Shown: positions 44,057 to 53,442, counted from the first letter of the stretch. The stretch: 64,000 nucleotides of DNA from Streptomyces lydicus (GCF_004125265.1 NZ_RDTE01000003.1:6510001-6574000); one strand, 5' to 3'. The notes: generated from the letters alone by a model not told the origin. Numbers and translations are program-made.

Positions 44057-45730
44057 TCAGATTGCCCACCAGGTGCAGCTGTCCCCGGGGAGGCGGGCGG
44101 CGGCGCCGTCGGCGGTCACCGGGGCGCTGGAGAGCAGCGGTGTTCCGGGGGTGGGGAGTTCGATGTCGTGCCCCAGGGTGTTGACGGTGCACAGCACGCC
44201 GGGGCGGGTGAAGGCGAGCACCCCGTCGGGGGCGGGCGCCCAGCTCATCGCGCCGTCGCCCAGGCCCGGCAGCCGGCGCCGCAGACCGAGGGCGGCGCGG
44301 TAGAGCTCCAGGGTGGAGGCGGGGTCGCCGGTCTGGGCCGCGACGGTGAGGCCGCCCCAGTCGGCGGGCTGCGGCAGCCAGCTGCCGCCGGGCCCGAAGC
44401 CGTACGGCGGCGCCTCGCCGGACCAGGGCAGCGGCACCCGGCAGCCGTCGCGGAAGCCGTCCTGGCCGCTGGTGGAGGCGACGCCGTCCGGGGCGGACTC
44501 GGTGTCGGTGCCGGGGCCCGCTGCGCCGGTCGCCCGGCCGCCGCGGAAGAACGCCGGGTCCTGGCGGACCTCGTCGGGCAGGTCGGTGACCTCGGGCAGG
44601 CCCAACTCCTCGCCCTGGTAGAGGTAGGCGGAGCCGGGCAGTGCCAGCATCAGCAGGCTCGCGGCGCGGGCGCGGGCGAGGCTGCCGCCGAGGCGGGTGG
44701 TGTGGCGTACGACGTCGTGGTTGGACAGCACCCAGGTGGTGGGGGCGCCGACCGAGGCGGTGGCGGCGAGGGAGGCGTCGATCACCGAGCGGAGCGCGTC
44801 GGTCTGCCAGGCGGCGTTCAGGAACTGGAAGTTGAAGGCCTGGTGGAGCTCGTCGGGGCGTACGTAGAGGGCGAGGCGTTCCGGGGTGGGGGCCCAGGCC
44901 TCGGCGACGCCGATGACCTGCTTGCCGCGGGCGTCGCCGTAGCCGTCCAGCAGCCGGCGCCAGGCGCGGTGGATGGCGTGCACGCCGTCCTGGTCGAAGA
45001 ACGGCAGGACCTGGCTGCCGATGAGCTGGGCCTGGGCGCCGTGGCCGATGTCCGGCAGGCCGGGGGCCTTGATCATGCCGTGCGCGACATCGACCCGGAA
45101 GCCGTCCACCCCGAGGTCGAGCCAGAAGCGCAGGATGGCCTCGAATTCGGCGTGCACCTCCGGGTTCTCCCAGTTCAGGTCGGGCTGCTCGGGGGCGAAG
45201 AGGTGCAGGTACCAGTCGCCCCGGTCGGTGCGGGTCCAGGCCGGGCCGCCGAAGACCGACTCCCAGTCGTTGGGCGGGAGTTCGCCGCCCTCGCCCTTGC
45301 CGGGGCGGAAGAGGTAGCGCTGCCGGGCGAGCGCCGGGTCGGTGAACCACGGGTGCCGGTCGGAGGTGTGGTTGGGGACGATGTCGACGATCACCCGCAG
45401 GCCCAGGTCATGGGCGTCGCGGAGGAGTTCGCCGGCGTCCTGGAGGGTGCCGAAGAGCGGGTCGACGGTGCGGTAGTCGGCGACGTCGTAGCCGCCGTCG
45501 GCCTGCGGTGAGGCGTAGAAGGGGGTGAGCCAGACGGCGTCCACCCCCAGGTCCTTGAGGTACGGCAGCCGTTCGCGGATTCCGCGCAGATCGCCGATGC
45601 CGTCGCCGTCGCTGTCGGCGAAGGAGCGCACGTAGACCTGGTAGATGACGGCGTCGCGCCACCATCCGGGACCTCGGCCCGGTCCGGCGGCCTGGGGGGC
45701 GGGGCTGGGGGAAGTGAGCTCCTGGGTCAT
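44057..45730 (-). CDS. aglA: GH13 alpha-glucosidase, copy 1 (AglA-like)
   Basis: A 557-aa cytosolic glycosidase of family GH13. Conserved regions in order: DIVPNHTSD, GFRVDVAHG (catalytic Asp), GVAEAW (catalytic Glu acid) and VLSNHDVVRH (third acid). No signal peptide. It splits imported maltose/maltodextrins to glucose. A ~25-residue Gly/Thr/Ser-rich insert near residue 400 (GRATGAAGPGTDTESAPDG) is missing from copy 2. The central 44557-44755 block is almost identical to copy 2. Followed by malR copy 1, divergent from malE. Confidence 0.92.
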   Translation of the reverse strand: MTQELTSPSPAPQAAGPGRGPGWWRDAVIYQVYVRSFADSDGDGIGDLRGIRERLPYLKDLGVDAVWLTPFYASPQADGGYDVADYRTVDPLFGTLQDAGELLRDAHDLGLRVIVDIVPNHTSDRHPWFTDPALARQRYLFRPGKGEGGELPPNDWESVFGGPAWTRTDRGDWYLHLFAPEQPDLNWENPEVHAEFEAILRFWLDLGVDGFRVDVAHGMIKAPGLPDIGHGAQAQLIGSQVLPFFDQDGVHAIHRAWRRLLDGYGDARGKQVIGVAEAWAPTPERLALYVRPDELHQAFNFQFLNAAWQTDALRSVIDASLAATASVGAPTTWVLSNHDVVRHTTRLGGSLARARAASLLMLALPGSAYLYQGEELGLPEVTDLPDEVRQDPAFFRGGRATGAAGPGTDTESAPDGVASTSGQDGFRDGCRVPLPWSGEAPPYGFGPGGSWLPQPADWGGLTVAAQTGDPASTLELYRAALGLRRRLPGLGDGAMSWAPAPDGVLAFTRPGVLCTVNTLGHDIELPTPGTPLLSSAPVTADGAAARLPGDSCTWWAI

Positions 45731-45863
45731 CTGCCGTCCCTGTCGAGGTCAAGAGGCGTCGGTGCCTTCAAGGAATCAACGCTCGGGCGGGCGCGGGGTG
45801 ACGGTGCCCAGAGCGCCTGGAGGGTCCCCTTCCAGCCATCTCGTTGCACTTCGTTCCCGCAGT

Positions 45864-45884
45864 CTTGCAGAAAATTGCCGCAAG
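45864..45884. promoter_or_regulatory. Candidate MalR operator upstream of malE
   Basis: CTTGC-N11-GCAAG with a CTTGCAG half, the motif reported for Streptomyces MalR sites. It lies about 70 bp upstream of malE, in the divergent region shared with aglA copy 1, so MalR could control both directions. Confidence 0.6.
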
Positions 45885-45954
45885 GTCTTTCGGTTTGTTT
45901 TCCGCGCTGTTACGTTCCTGACCGCCATCTGAGGCTTTTCCCTAAGGAGTTCAC

Positions 45955-47232
45955 ATGCGGCGTGGCATACGGGGCGCAACGGCCACCGCGCTGGTAGCGG
46001 GCCTGGCACTGGCGGCGACGGCGTGCGGCGGAGGTGACGGCGGCAGCGGCGGCGACAGCGGGGGCGAACTGTCCGGAACCGTTACCTTCTGGGACACCTC
46101 CAACGACGCCGAGAAGGCGACGTACCGCAAGCTTGCCGAAGGTTTCCAGAAGGAGCACCCGAAGGTCCGCGTCAAGTATGTGAACGTGCCGTTCGGCGAC
46201 GCCAACGCCAAGTTCAAGAACGCGGCCGGCGGCAACTCCGGCGCCCCCGACGTGATGCGCACCGAGGTCGCCTGGACCGCCGACTTCGCGGGCCTCGGCT
46301 ACCTCGCGCCCCTCGACGGCACCCCCGCCCTCGACAAGACCGACGACTACCTCCCGCAGGCCGTCGGCTCCACCAAGTTCAAGGGCAAGACCTATGCCGC
46401 ACCTCAGGTCATCGACACCCTCGGCCTCTTCTACAACAAGAAGCTCCTCAAGGACGCCGGCGTCGGGGTGCCCAAGACCTTCGACGAACTCGCCACCGCC
46501 GCCAAGAAGATCAAGTCCAAGACCGGCGCCACCGCCCTCTACCTGCGCGGCGACGACCCCTACTGGTTCCTGCCCTACCTCTACGGCGAGGGCGGCGACC
46601 TGGTGAATGCCCGCGACAAGGTCGTGGAGATCGACGACGGCGCCGCCGTCAAGGCCTTCAAGACCATCAAGAGCCTGGTCGACTCCGAGGCCGCCGTCAC
46701 CGACGCCACCGACGGCCAGGAGAATCAACTCAAGGCCCTCAAGGACGGCACCGTCGCGATGGCCGTCGACGGCCCCTGGGACATCGAGGGCGCCCGCGCC
46801 GGCAAGGCCTTCAAGGACAAGAAGAACCTCGGCGTCGCCCCCGTGCCTGCCGGCAGCACCGCCCAGGGCTCCCCGCAGGGCGGCTGGAACCTCTCCGTCT
46901 ACGCCGGCAGCAAGAACCTCCAGGCCTCCTACGCCTTCGTCAAGTACATGAGTTCGGCGAAGGTCCAGCAGCAGACCAACGAGAAGCTGAGCCTGCTGCC
47001 CACCCGCAAGTCCGTGTACGAGGTGCCGGCCGTCAAGGACAACGAGATGGTCCGGTTCTTCAAGCCCGCCGTCGACGGCGCCGTCCAGCGCCCCTGGATC
47101 GCCGAGGGCAACTCGCTCTTCGAGCCGATCAAGGTGCAGATGAACAAGGTGCTCACCGGCGCCTCCTCGCCCGAGCAGGCCGCCAAGGCGGCCGGCGACG
47201 CCTACCGGAAGCTGCTCAAGGACTACAAGTGA
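45955..47232 (+). CDS. malE: Maltose/maltodextrin-binding lipoprotein
   Basis: A 425-aa solute-binding protein anchored outside the membrane. Signal peptide with an ATAC lipobox (near residue 21) then a Gly/Asp linker; the binding-protein fold follows with VTFWDTSNDAEK, the PDVMRTEVAW segment, and WNLSVYAGS. Starts an operon malE-malF-malG-aglA-malR. The stop overlaps malF's GTG. Likely regulated by MalR through the site at 45864. Confidence 0.93.
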   Translation: MRRGIRGATATALVAGLALAATACGGGDGGSGGDSGGELSGTVTFWDTSNDAEKATYRKLAEGFQKEHPKVRVKYVNVPFGDANAKFKNAAGGNSGAPDVMRTEVAWTADFAGLGYLAPLDGTPALDKTDDYLPQAVGSTKFKGKTYAAPQVIDTLGLFYNKKLLKDAGVGVPKTFDELATAAKKIKSKTGATALYLRGDDPYWFLPYLYGEGGDLVNARDKVVEIDDGAAVKAFKTIKSLVDSEAAVTDATDGQENQLKALKDGTVAMAVDGPWDIEGARAGKAFKDKKNLGVAPVPAGSTAQGSPQGGWNLSVYAGSKNLQASYAFVKYMSSAKVQQQTNEKLSLLPTRKSVYEVPAVKDNEMVRFFKPAVDGAVQRPWIAEGNSLFEPIKVQMNKVLTGASSPEQAAKAAGDAYRKLLKDYK

Positions 47233-48164
47233 CCTTCGCTGTACGGGTGCGCCGGGCGCTGGGCACCCACTGGTACGCATGGACGATGGTCGCCCCGGTG
47301 GTACTCGTCATCGGGGTGATCATCGGCTATCCGCTGGTGCGCGGCGTCTTCCTCTCGCTCACCGACGCCAACGAGGCCAACGTCGAGCGGAACATCGGCG
47401 TCAACCACCTCCCCGCCACCTACCAGTTCACCGGCCTGGACAACTACAAGGCGGTGCTGGCCGACGGCGTCTTCTGGGACCGCCTCGGCTGGACCGTCCT
47501 GTGGACCGTCGGCTGCGTCTCGCTGACCTTCCTGATCGGCCTCGCCCTGGCGAACATGCTCAACCGCACGCTGCGCGGCCGCACCTTCTACCGGCTCGCG
47601 CTGATCCTGCCCTGGGCCATCCCCGCCTTCATCTCGGTCTTCACCTGGCGGATGCTCTACAACGAGAAGAACGGCATCCTCAACAAGCTGCTGGCCGGCG
47701 GCGGCATCGACGCGGTCCCGTGGCTCAACGACCCGACCTGGGCCAAGCTCTCGGTCATCGCCGTCAACGTCTGGCTGGGCGTGCCCTTCATGCTCGTCGC
47801 CCTGCTCGGCGGACTGCAGTCCATCCCCGGCGAGCTCTACGAGGCCGCCGAGATGGACGGCGCGGGCCCCTGGCAGCGATTCCGCAACATCACCGTCCCC
47901 GGCCTGCGCGCCGTCAGCAGCACGGTGATCCTGCTCTCCACCATCTGGACCTTCAACATGTTCCCGGTGATCTTCCTGCTGACCCGGGGCGGCCCCGGCG
48001 ACGCCACCGAGATCCTGGTGACCTACGCCTACCGGCTCTCCTTCCTCGACAGCCCCCGCAACTTCTCCGAGTCCGCGGCCTGGGGCGTCCTGATCCTGCT
48101 CCTGCTCTCGGTCGTCGCGGTGGTCTACCGCCGGGCGCTGCGCAAGCAGGGAGAGGTGTGTTGA
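47229..48164 (+). CDS. malF: Maltose ABC transporter permease MalF
   Basis: A 311-aa permease with six helices; the EAA loop is EAAEMDGAGPWQRFRNI. GTG start overlaps the malE stop by 4 nt. The end is altered: after KQGEV the frame reads one Cys and stops in sequence that belongs to the inserted tnpB element, so the last residue is insertion-derived. The native junction with malG was probably a GTGA overlap. ATP is expected from the shared MsiK ATPase, not encoded here. Confidence 0.92.
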   Translation: MTFAVRVRRALGTHWYAWTMVAPVVLVIGVIIGYPLVRGVFLSLTDANEANVERNIGVNHLPATYQFTGLDNYKAVLADGVFWDRLGWTVLWTVGCVSLTFLIGLALANMLNRTLRGRTFYRLALILPWAIPAFISVFTWRMLYNEKNGILNKLLAGGGIDAVPWLNDPTWAKLSVIAVNVWLGVPFMLVALLGGLQSIPGELYEAAEMDGAGPWQRFRNITVPGLRAVSSTVILLSTIWTFNMFPVIFLLTRGGPGDATEILVTYAYRLSFLDSPRNFSESAAWGVLILLLLSVVAVVYRRALRKQGEVC

Positions 48165-49654
48165 CTGCTCCCCTTCCCTGAAGGGAGGGGATTCCTCACC
48201 CTCCAGGGCTGAGCGGGGATTTACGGCTCAGGCTGCCGTCTGGACCAGCGGCCCAGGCGGTCTTACGCCCTCAGCACCGTCCGGGACCAGACCTGCCCGG
48301 ACCAGCATCACGTGCGCGGAGTTCTTGTCCCTGGGGGATACGGCTCCGCACGCGGTGCAGGCATACGTTCTCTCAGAAAGAGGTAGTGCGTGCTTGACTC
48401 TCGCTCCGCACTGCGCACAGTCCATCGTGGTGTGCGCGGGATGCACGAGACGGATGTCTCGCGCGTGCTTGTGGCCCATCTCGACCAGGGCCCTCTTCGT
48501 AGCGCCGATGGCGGCATCCGCCGCCTTGCGGGCCATGGTGGTTTTCGCCAGGAACTTCGGCCGGAAGTCCTCCACGGCAACGGCATCGTGGTCGCGCATC
48601 ACGGACTTCGCCCACTTGCGGCCGGCATCCTGCCGCTGCCGGGCGACCTTCTTGTTGAGCTTCGCGGCCTGCGCCTGAGCGGCCCGGTAACCCCCAGATG
48701 CGGGCTGCCCCTTAGGGCGGCGTCTCCGGGCCATCATCCGCTGATAGCGGGCGAGCCTTTGCGCGGCGTTGCGCCCGTGCTCGGCATGGGGCAAGTCGTA
48801 GGCGTCCTCGGTGGTGGTGGCGGTCTCCTTCACACCCCAGTCCACCCCGAGCACACGCCCGGTCACGGCCAGCGGCTCCACGGCAGCCGGGGCCACAAAG
48901 GAGGCGTACCAGTGCCCAAGGCTGTCTTGGTGCACGCGCACGCTCGAAGGCTCAGCCGGAAGACGCCGCGACCACACCACCCGCAGCACGATGTTCCGGG
49001 CCAGGTGCAGGCGGCCGTCTTTCAGACGGAAACCGCGCCGGGTGTAGTTCAAGCTCGGGCGGGCGTCGCGCTTGCGCTTGAAGCGGGGCATTCCGGCCCG
49101 GCGGTGCATCGGCAACCGGTCTTTGATGTCCTTCAAAGCCTTCGCCCGCGACTTCGCGAAGTCGCGTACCACTTGCTGCTGCGGGACGCTCGCCCCCTCA
49201 CGAAGCCACGACGTCGCTTTGCGGGCCCCGGTCAGCATCTTGTCGAGCTGGGCCGGACCACACGTCAGCTTCTCGCCCTTGGCCTTGTTGTCATGGTGCA
49301 CGTCCTTGGACTTCGCGACGCATTCGTTCCAGATCCAGCGGCACCGATCCCACTCGGCTTCAAGCTGACGCCGCGCCGTGGCCGACAAACGCACACGGAA
49401 GGTGTACCGGGCAGGCCCGGCCTCCCCCGTCATCTGCGCTGCTGTCGACATACATCCGAACCTACCTGGGAGGACTGACAGTTGAGAGCTCTTGATCATT
49501 GCGGACCGCCTCACCCCGCCGCGAAGTGGACGCCCGATCGCCCTGACGGCCATCCCGCTATCGCTGCCCTGCTCCGCAGGAGTCCGATTCTCCCCCGCAA
49601 GCGGGAGGTGCCCCCACCCCGACCTGAAGGCCGGGGCATCCTCGGAGGAACCCG
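48161..49654 (-). mobile_element. tnpB-only IS200/IS605-type element inserted between malF and malG
   Basis: About 1.49 kb with a single tnpB on the minus strand and no tnpA. Both ends carry hairpins with the same CCTGAAGG apex: 48170-48190 (near the tnpB 3' end) and CCCCGACCTGAAGGCCGGGG at 49617-49636. Flanks GAGGTGTG on the left and GTGACCAGG on the right rejoin to a natural malF/malG GTGA overlap, so the boundaries are reliable to about 3 bp. An omega-RNA would be expected at the 48160-48280 end, with guide in malF; not verifiable by eye. Confidence 0.8.
48228..49451 (-). CDS. tnpB: TnpB RNA-guided endonuclease (IS200/IS605-type)
   Basis: A 407-aa TnpB. The RuvC-like site is complete: Asp in GVDWGVKE, Glu in AVEDFRP, Asp in SPRDKNSAHV; between the last two, the zinc ribbon has CAQC and CTAC pairs. 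An N-terminal HTH_OrfB-like part (RCRWIWNECVAKSKD) precedes it. ATG at 49451 gives the usual length; upstream codons run into the element end. TnpB cuts DNA guided by the element's own RNA, helping retention. The enzyme looks intact; mobility would need a TnpA from elsewhere. Confidence 0.9.
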   Translation of the reverse strand: MSTAAQMTGEAGPARYTFRVRLSATARRQLEAEWDRCRWIWNECVAKSKDVHHDNKAKGEKLTCGPAQLDKMLTGARKATSWLREGASVPQQQVVRDFAKSRAKALKDIKDRLPMHRRAGMPRFKRKRDARPSLNYTRRGFRLKDGRLHLARNIVLRVVWSRRLPAEPSSVRVHQDSLGHWYASFVAPAAVEPLAVTGRVLGVDWGVKETATTTEDAYDLPHAEHGRNAAQRLARYQRMMARRRRPKGQPASGGYRAAQAQAAKLNKKVARQRQDAGRKWAKSVMRDHDAVAVEDFRPKFLAKTTMARKAADAAIGATKRALVEMGHKHARDIRLVHPAHTTMDCAQCGARVKHALPLSERTYACTACGAVSPRDKNSAHVMLVRAGLVPDGAEGVRPPGPLVQTAA

Positions 49655-50497
49655 GTGACCAGGCCCCGCAAACGCCATGAGCGAGGCAGGCCGGCGTCCA
49701 TCGCCCTGCACGCGGGCCTGCTCGTCGCCGCCGCGGTGGCCGTCTTCCCGCCCCTGTGGCTGCTGGTGACGTCCTTCAAACCCACCAACGACGCCTTCTC
49801 CACCAGCCTCGTCACCCACTTCACGCTCGCCAACTACACCCATGTGCTGGCCGGCACCGAGTTCCTGACCTGGTTCAAGAACTCCGTGATCATCGTCGGG
49901 CTGACCACCGTCCTCGGTGTCTTCATCGCTGCCACCACCGGCTACGCCGTCAGCCGTTTCCGCTTCCCCGGGATGCGCCCGCTGATGTGGCTGCTGCTGA
50001 TCACCCAGATGTTCCCGGTCGCGGTGCTGATCGTGCCGCTGTACAACCTGCTGGCGAGCCTGGGCCTGCTCAACCAGCCGGCCGGCCTGGTCATCACCTA
50101 CCTGACCATCGCCGTCCCCTTCTGCGCCTGGATGATGAAGGGCTTCTTCGACACCATCCCGGTGGAGATCGACGAGTCCGGACGGGTCGACGGCCTCAAC
50201 CCCTTCGGCACCTTCTGGCGCCTGGTCCTCCCGCTCGCCAGACCGGGCCTGGCCGTCACCGGCTTCTACACCTTCGTCACCGCCTGGGCCGAGGTCGCCT
50301 ACGCCTCCGCCTTCATGACCGGCGAGGAGAACCTGACGCTCGCCGGCGGCCTGCAGACCTTCGTCAACCAGTACACCAACGACTGGGGTTCGATGACCGC
50401 CGCCGCCGTGATCATCGCCGTGCCGGCCGCCCTCGTCTTCGCCTTCGCCCAGCGCCACCTCGTCGCCGGACTGACCGCCGGCACCACCAAGGGTTGA
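49655..50497 (+). CDS. malG: Maltose ABC transporter permease MalG
   Basis: A 280-aa second permease with six helices and a variant EAA loop (IDESGRVDGLNPFGTF). The GTG start lies exactly at the right border of the tnpB element, whose terminal CGGAGGAACCCG now provides the Shine-Dalgarno, 7 nt before the GTG. Native translation was probably coupled to malF. Distance from malF is now ~1.5 kb, with antisense tnpB between, so stoichiometry may be disturbed. Confidence 0.92.
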   Translation: MTRPRKRHERGRPASIALHAGLLVAAAVAVFPPLWLLVTSFKPTNDAFSTSLVTHFTLANYTHVLAGTEFLTWFKNSVIIVGLTTVLGVFIAATTGYAVSRFRFPGMRPLMWLLLITQMFPVAVLIVPLYNLLASLGLLNQPAGLVITYLTIAVPFCAWMMKGFFDTIPVEIDESGRVDGLNPFGTFWRLVLPLARPGLAVTGFYTFVTAWAEVAYASAFMTGEENLTLAGGLQTFVNQYTNDWGSMTAAAVIIAVPAALVFAFAQRHLVAGLTAGTTKG

Positions 50498-50498
50498 G

Positions 50499-52085
50499 AT
50501 GACTTCACAGCACACCACCACTCCGACCACCGACTGGTGGCGCCACGCGGTGATCTACCAGGTCTACCCGCGCAGCTTCGCCGACGGCAACGGCGACGGC
50601 ATGGGGGACCTGCCAGGCATCCGCAGCCGGCTGCCGTACCTGCGCGACCTGGGCGTGGACGCCGTCTGGCTCAGCCCCTTCTACGCCTCCCCGCAGGCCG
50701 ACGGCGGCTACGACGTCGCCGACTACCGCACCATCGACCCGATGTTCGGCACCCTGGCCGACGCCGAGGCGGTCATCGCCGACGCCCACGCCCTGGGCCT
50801 GCGCATCATCGTCGACCTCGTCCCCAACCACTGCTCCGACCAGCACGAATGGTTCCGCCGCGGACTGGCCGAGGGGCCGGGTTCGGTGCTGCGCGAGCGC
50901 TTCCACTTCCGCAAGGGACGCGGCGAGAACGGCGAGGAGCCGCCCAACGACTGGGAGTCCCTGTTCGGCGGCCCCGCCTGGACCCGGGTGCCCGACGGCG
51001 AGTGGTACCTCCACCTCTTCGCCCCCGAACAGCCCGACTTCAACTGGGACCACCCCGCCGTCCGGGACGAGTTCCGCTCCATCCTCCGCTTCTGGCTGGA
51101 CCTGGGCGTGGACGGCTTCCGGGTCGATGTGGCCCACGGCCTGGTCAAGGCCCCCGGCCTGCCCGACATGGGCCACGGCGAACAGCTGAAACTGCTGGGC
51201 AACCAGGTCCTGCCGTTCTTCGACCAGGACAGCGTCCACGACATCTACCGCTCCTGGCGCACCGTCCTCGACGAGTACGCCGGCGAACGGATCGCGGTCG
51301 CCGAGGCCTGGACCCCCACCGCCGACCGCACCGCCCTCTACCTCCGCCCCGACGAACTCCACCAGGCCTTCAACTTCCATTACTTGAACGCGGACTGGGA
51401 CGCGGCCGCCCTCCGCGAGGCGATCGACTCCTCCCTCGACGCCATGCGCCCGGTCGGCGCCCCCACGACCTGGGTGCTGTCCAACCACGACGTCGTCCGC
51501 CACACCACCCGCCTCGGCGGCAGCCTCGCCCGCGCCCGCGCCGCGAGCCTGCTGATGCTGGCACTGCCCGGCTCCGCCTACCTCTACCAGGGCGAGGAGT
51601 TGGGCCTGCCCGAGGTCACCGACCTGCCCGACGAGGTCCGCCAGGACCCCTCCTTCTTCCGGGACACCGGACAGGACGGCCTGCGCGACGGCTGCCGGGT
51701 CCCGCTCCCGTGGAGCGGCGACGCGGCCCCCTACGGCTTCGGCGACGGCGGCAGCTGGCTGCCCCAGCCCGCCGACTGGGCACCCCTCACCGTCGCGGCC
51801 CAGACCGGCGACCCCGCCTCCACCCTGGAGCTCTACCGCACCGCCCTGACCCTGCGCCGCGCCCACCCCGGCCTCGGCGCGGGCGACGCGGTCGAGTGGC
51901 TGGACGCCCCCGACGGCGTCCTGGCCTTCCGCCGCCCCGGCGGCCTGGTCTGCACGGTCAACACGACCGGGGCCCCCGCCCGCCTGCCCACCCCCGGCCG
52001 GCTGCTGCTCGCCTCCCGCCTACTGGACGACGCGCAGGGGGACGTCGAGCTGCCCGCCGACACCGCCGCCTGGTGGGAGGAATGA
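50499..52085 (+). CDS. aglA: GH13 alpha-glucosidase, copy 2
   Basis: A 528-aa GH13 enzyme paralogous to the one at 44057. Catalytic regions DLVPNHCSD, GFRVDVAHG, VAEAW and VLSNHDVVRH are intact. Begins 1 bp after the malG stop and its stop overlaps malR copy 2, so it belongs to the malEFG operon. Hydrolyses imported maltose/maltodextrins in the cytosol. Lacks the Gly/Thr insert of copy 1. The block 51451-51649 matches copy 1 with two differences in 199 bp. Confidence 0.93.
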   Translation: MTSQHTTTPTTDWWRHAVIYQVYPRSFADGNGDGMGDLPGIRSRLPYLRDLGVDAVWLSPFYASPQADGGYDVADYRTIDPMFGTLADAEAVIADAHALGLRIIVDLVPNHCSDQHEWFRRGLAEGPGSVLRERFHFRKGRGENGEEPPNDWESLFGGPAWTRVPDGEWYLHLFAPEQPDFNWDHPAVRDEFRSILRFWLDLGVDGFRVDVAHGLVKAPGLPDMGHGEQLKLLGNQVLPFFDQDSVHDIYRSWRTVLDEYAGERIAVAEAWTPTADRTALYLRPDELHQAFNFHYLNADWDAAALREAIDSSLDAMRPVGAPTTWVLSNHDVVRHTTRLGGSLARARAASLLMLALPGSAYLYQGEELGLPEVTDLPDEVRQDPSFFRDTGQDGLRDGCRVPLPWSGDAAPYGFGDGGSWLPQPADWAPLTVAAQTGDPASTLELYRTALTLRRAHPGLGAGDAVEWLDAPDGVLAFRRPGGLVCTVNTTGAPARLPTPGRLLLASRLLDDAQGDVELPADTAAWWEE

Positions 52086-53146
52086 CCCTGTCCGATCCCG
52101 CCGGCGCCCATGCCACCCCCCGACTGTCCGACATCGCCGCCCAGGCGCAGGTCAGCGAGGCGACCGTCAGCCGGGTCCTGAACGGCAAGGTGGGCGTCGC
52201 GGCGGGCACCCGGCGGCGGGTGCTCGCCGCGCTCGACGTCCTCGGCTACGAGCGCCCGGTCCGGCTGCGGCGGCGCAGCGCCGGACTCGTCGGCCTGGTC
52301 ATCCCCGAACTGACCAATCCGATCTTCCCGGCCTTCGCCCAGATCATCGAGCAGTCACTGGCGGGCCACGGCTACACCCCGGTGCTCTGCACCCAGATGC
52401 CCGGCGGAGCCACCGAGGACGAACTCGTCGAGCAACTGGAGGAGCGCGACGTCACCGGCATCGTCTTCCTCTCCGGCCTGCACGCGGACACCGGCGCCGA
52501 CCCGTCCCGCTACGCCCGCCTGGCCGCCCGGGGCGTCCCGTACGTCCTCATCAACGGCTACAACGAGCACATCGACGCGCCGTTCGTCTCACCCGACGAC
52601 GGCGCGGCGGCCCGGATGGCCGTGCGCCACCTGGCCGAGCTGGGGCACGAGCGGATCGGGCTGGCCGTCGGCCCGGCCCGCTATGTGCCCTCCCGCCGCA
52701 AGGCCGACGGCTTCGCGGCGGCGCTGGGCGAGTCGTTCGGCCTGTCGAGGGGGCAGGCCGAACGGCGCGTCCGGCACACCCTGTTCAGCGTCGAGGGCGG
52801 ACATGCGGCCGCCGCCACGCTGCTCGACGACGGCTGCACCGGCATCGTCTGCGGCAGCGACCTGATGGCACTCGGCGTGGTCCGCGCGGCCCGCCAGCGC
52901 GGCCTGGCCGTCCCGGCAGACCTCTCGGTCGTCGGCTTCGACGACTCCCCGCTCATCGCCTTCACCGACCCGCCGCTGACCACGGTCCGCCAGCCGGTCC
53001 AGGCCATGGCGACGGCGGCGGTCGGCGCCCTGATCGAGGAGATCCACGACCGGGCGGCGGGCCGCCGGGAACCGCCCCGCCGCACCGAGTTCGTCTTCCA
53101 GCCGGAGCTGGTGGTGCGGGGGTCCACGGGGGCGGTGCGGCAGTGA
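52082..53146 (+). CDS. malR: LacI-family maltose regulator, copy 2
   Basis: A 354-aa repressor closely similar to copy 1; HTH LSDIAAQAQVSEATVSRVLN and GFDDSPLIAFTDPPLTTVRQP are conserved. The recognition helix (SEATVSRV) is identical in both copies, so they probably bind the same operators. ATGA-coupled to aglA copy 2. Divergence is concentrated in the effector domain (for example the FGLSRGQAERRV segment). The accessory region starts 9 bp after its stop. Confidence 0.9.
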   Translation: MTLSDPAGAHATPRLSDIAAQAQVSEATVSRVLNGKVGVAAGTRRRVLAALDVLGYERPVRLRRRSAGLVGLVIPELTNPIFPAFAQIIEQSLAGHGYTPVLCTQMPGGATEDELVEQLEERDVTGIVFLSGLHADTGADPSRYARLAARGVPYVLINGYNEHIDAPFVSPDDGAAARMAVRHLAELGHERIGLAVGPARYVPSRRKADGFAAALGESFGLSRGQAERRVRHTLFSVEGGHAAAATLLDDGCTGIVCGSDLMALGVVRAARQRGLAVPADLSVVGFDDSPLIAFTDPPLTTVRQPVQAMATAAVGALIEEIHDRAAGRREPPRRTEFVFQPELVVRGSTGAVRQ

Positions 53147-53185
53147 GGGCCCTCGGGGAGTGTCCGAACGGAAATCGGCGGTAGC

Positions 53186-53425
53186 GGAGCGATCTTGGTT
53201 CCGGTTCGGTGACGTGCCCGTTTTGCCTGTTCAGCGGGCTCTGCGGCACGACCACCCCTCCCAGACCCATTACCTGGTCGTTGACCACGTACAGCCAGGT
53301 GGCGCCCTTGCAGCGCAGGCCGAAGTAGCGGGGGTTCGCGCCCGCGTACAGGGTCTGCACGGGGACCTCTGCGGGCGGGCCAGCGCCTTCGTTCTTGCCG
53401 TGCTGCTCGCGACGGCCATCGGTCC
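53186..53425 (-). pseudogene. Tn3-family transposase (tnpA) remnant
   Basis: On the minus strand, TLYAGANPRYFGL then GATWLYVVNDQVMGLGGVVVP matches a conserved Tn3 TnpA segment around the DDE core (from memory, the family motif ...YAGxNPxYFG...GxTWxNxVxDQxxG...VVPGT). The similarity ends abruptly after VVVP and the frame then runs on to the terminal repeat, so several hundred residues are missing on both sides. The fragment cannot make a transposase. Confidence 0.7.
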
Positions 53426-53442
53426 CCGATGTCCGGCCGCTT

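Noticed and set aside
48160..48166. TTGAC at the left border of the tnpB element as an IS605 target site
   Set aside because: The pentamer is on the tnpB 3' side, not the side expected for the cleavage target motif, and the flank comparison suggests it is part of the element.
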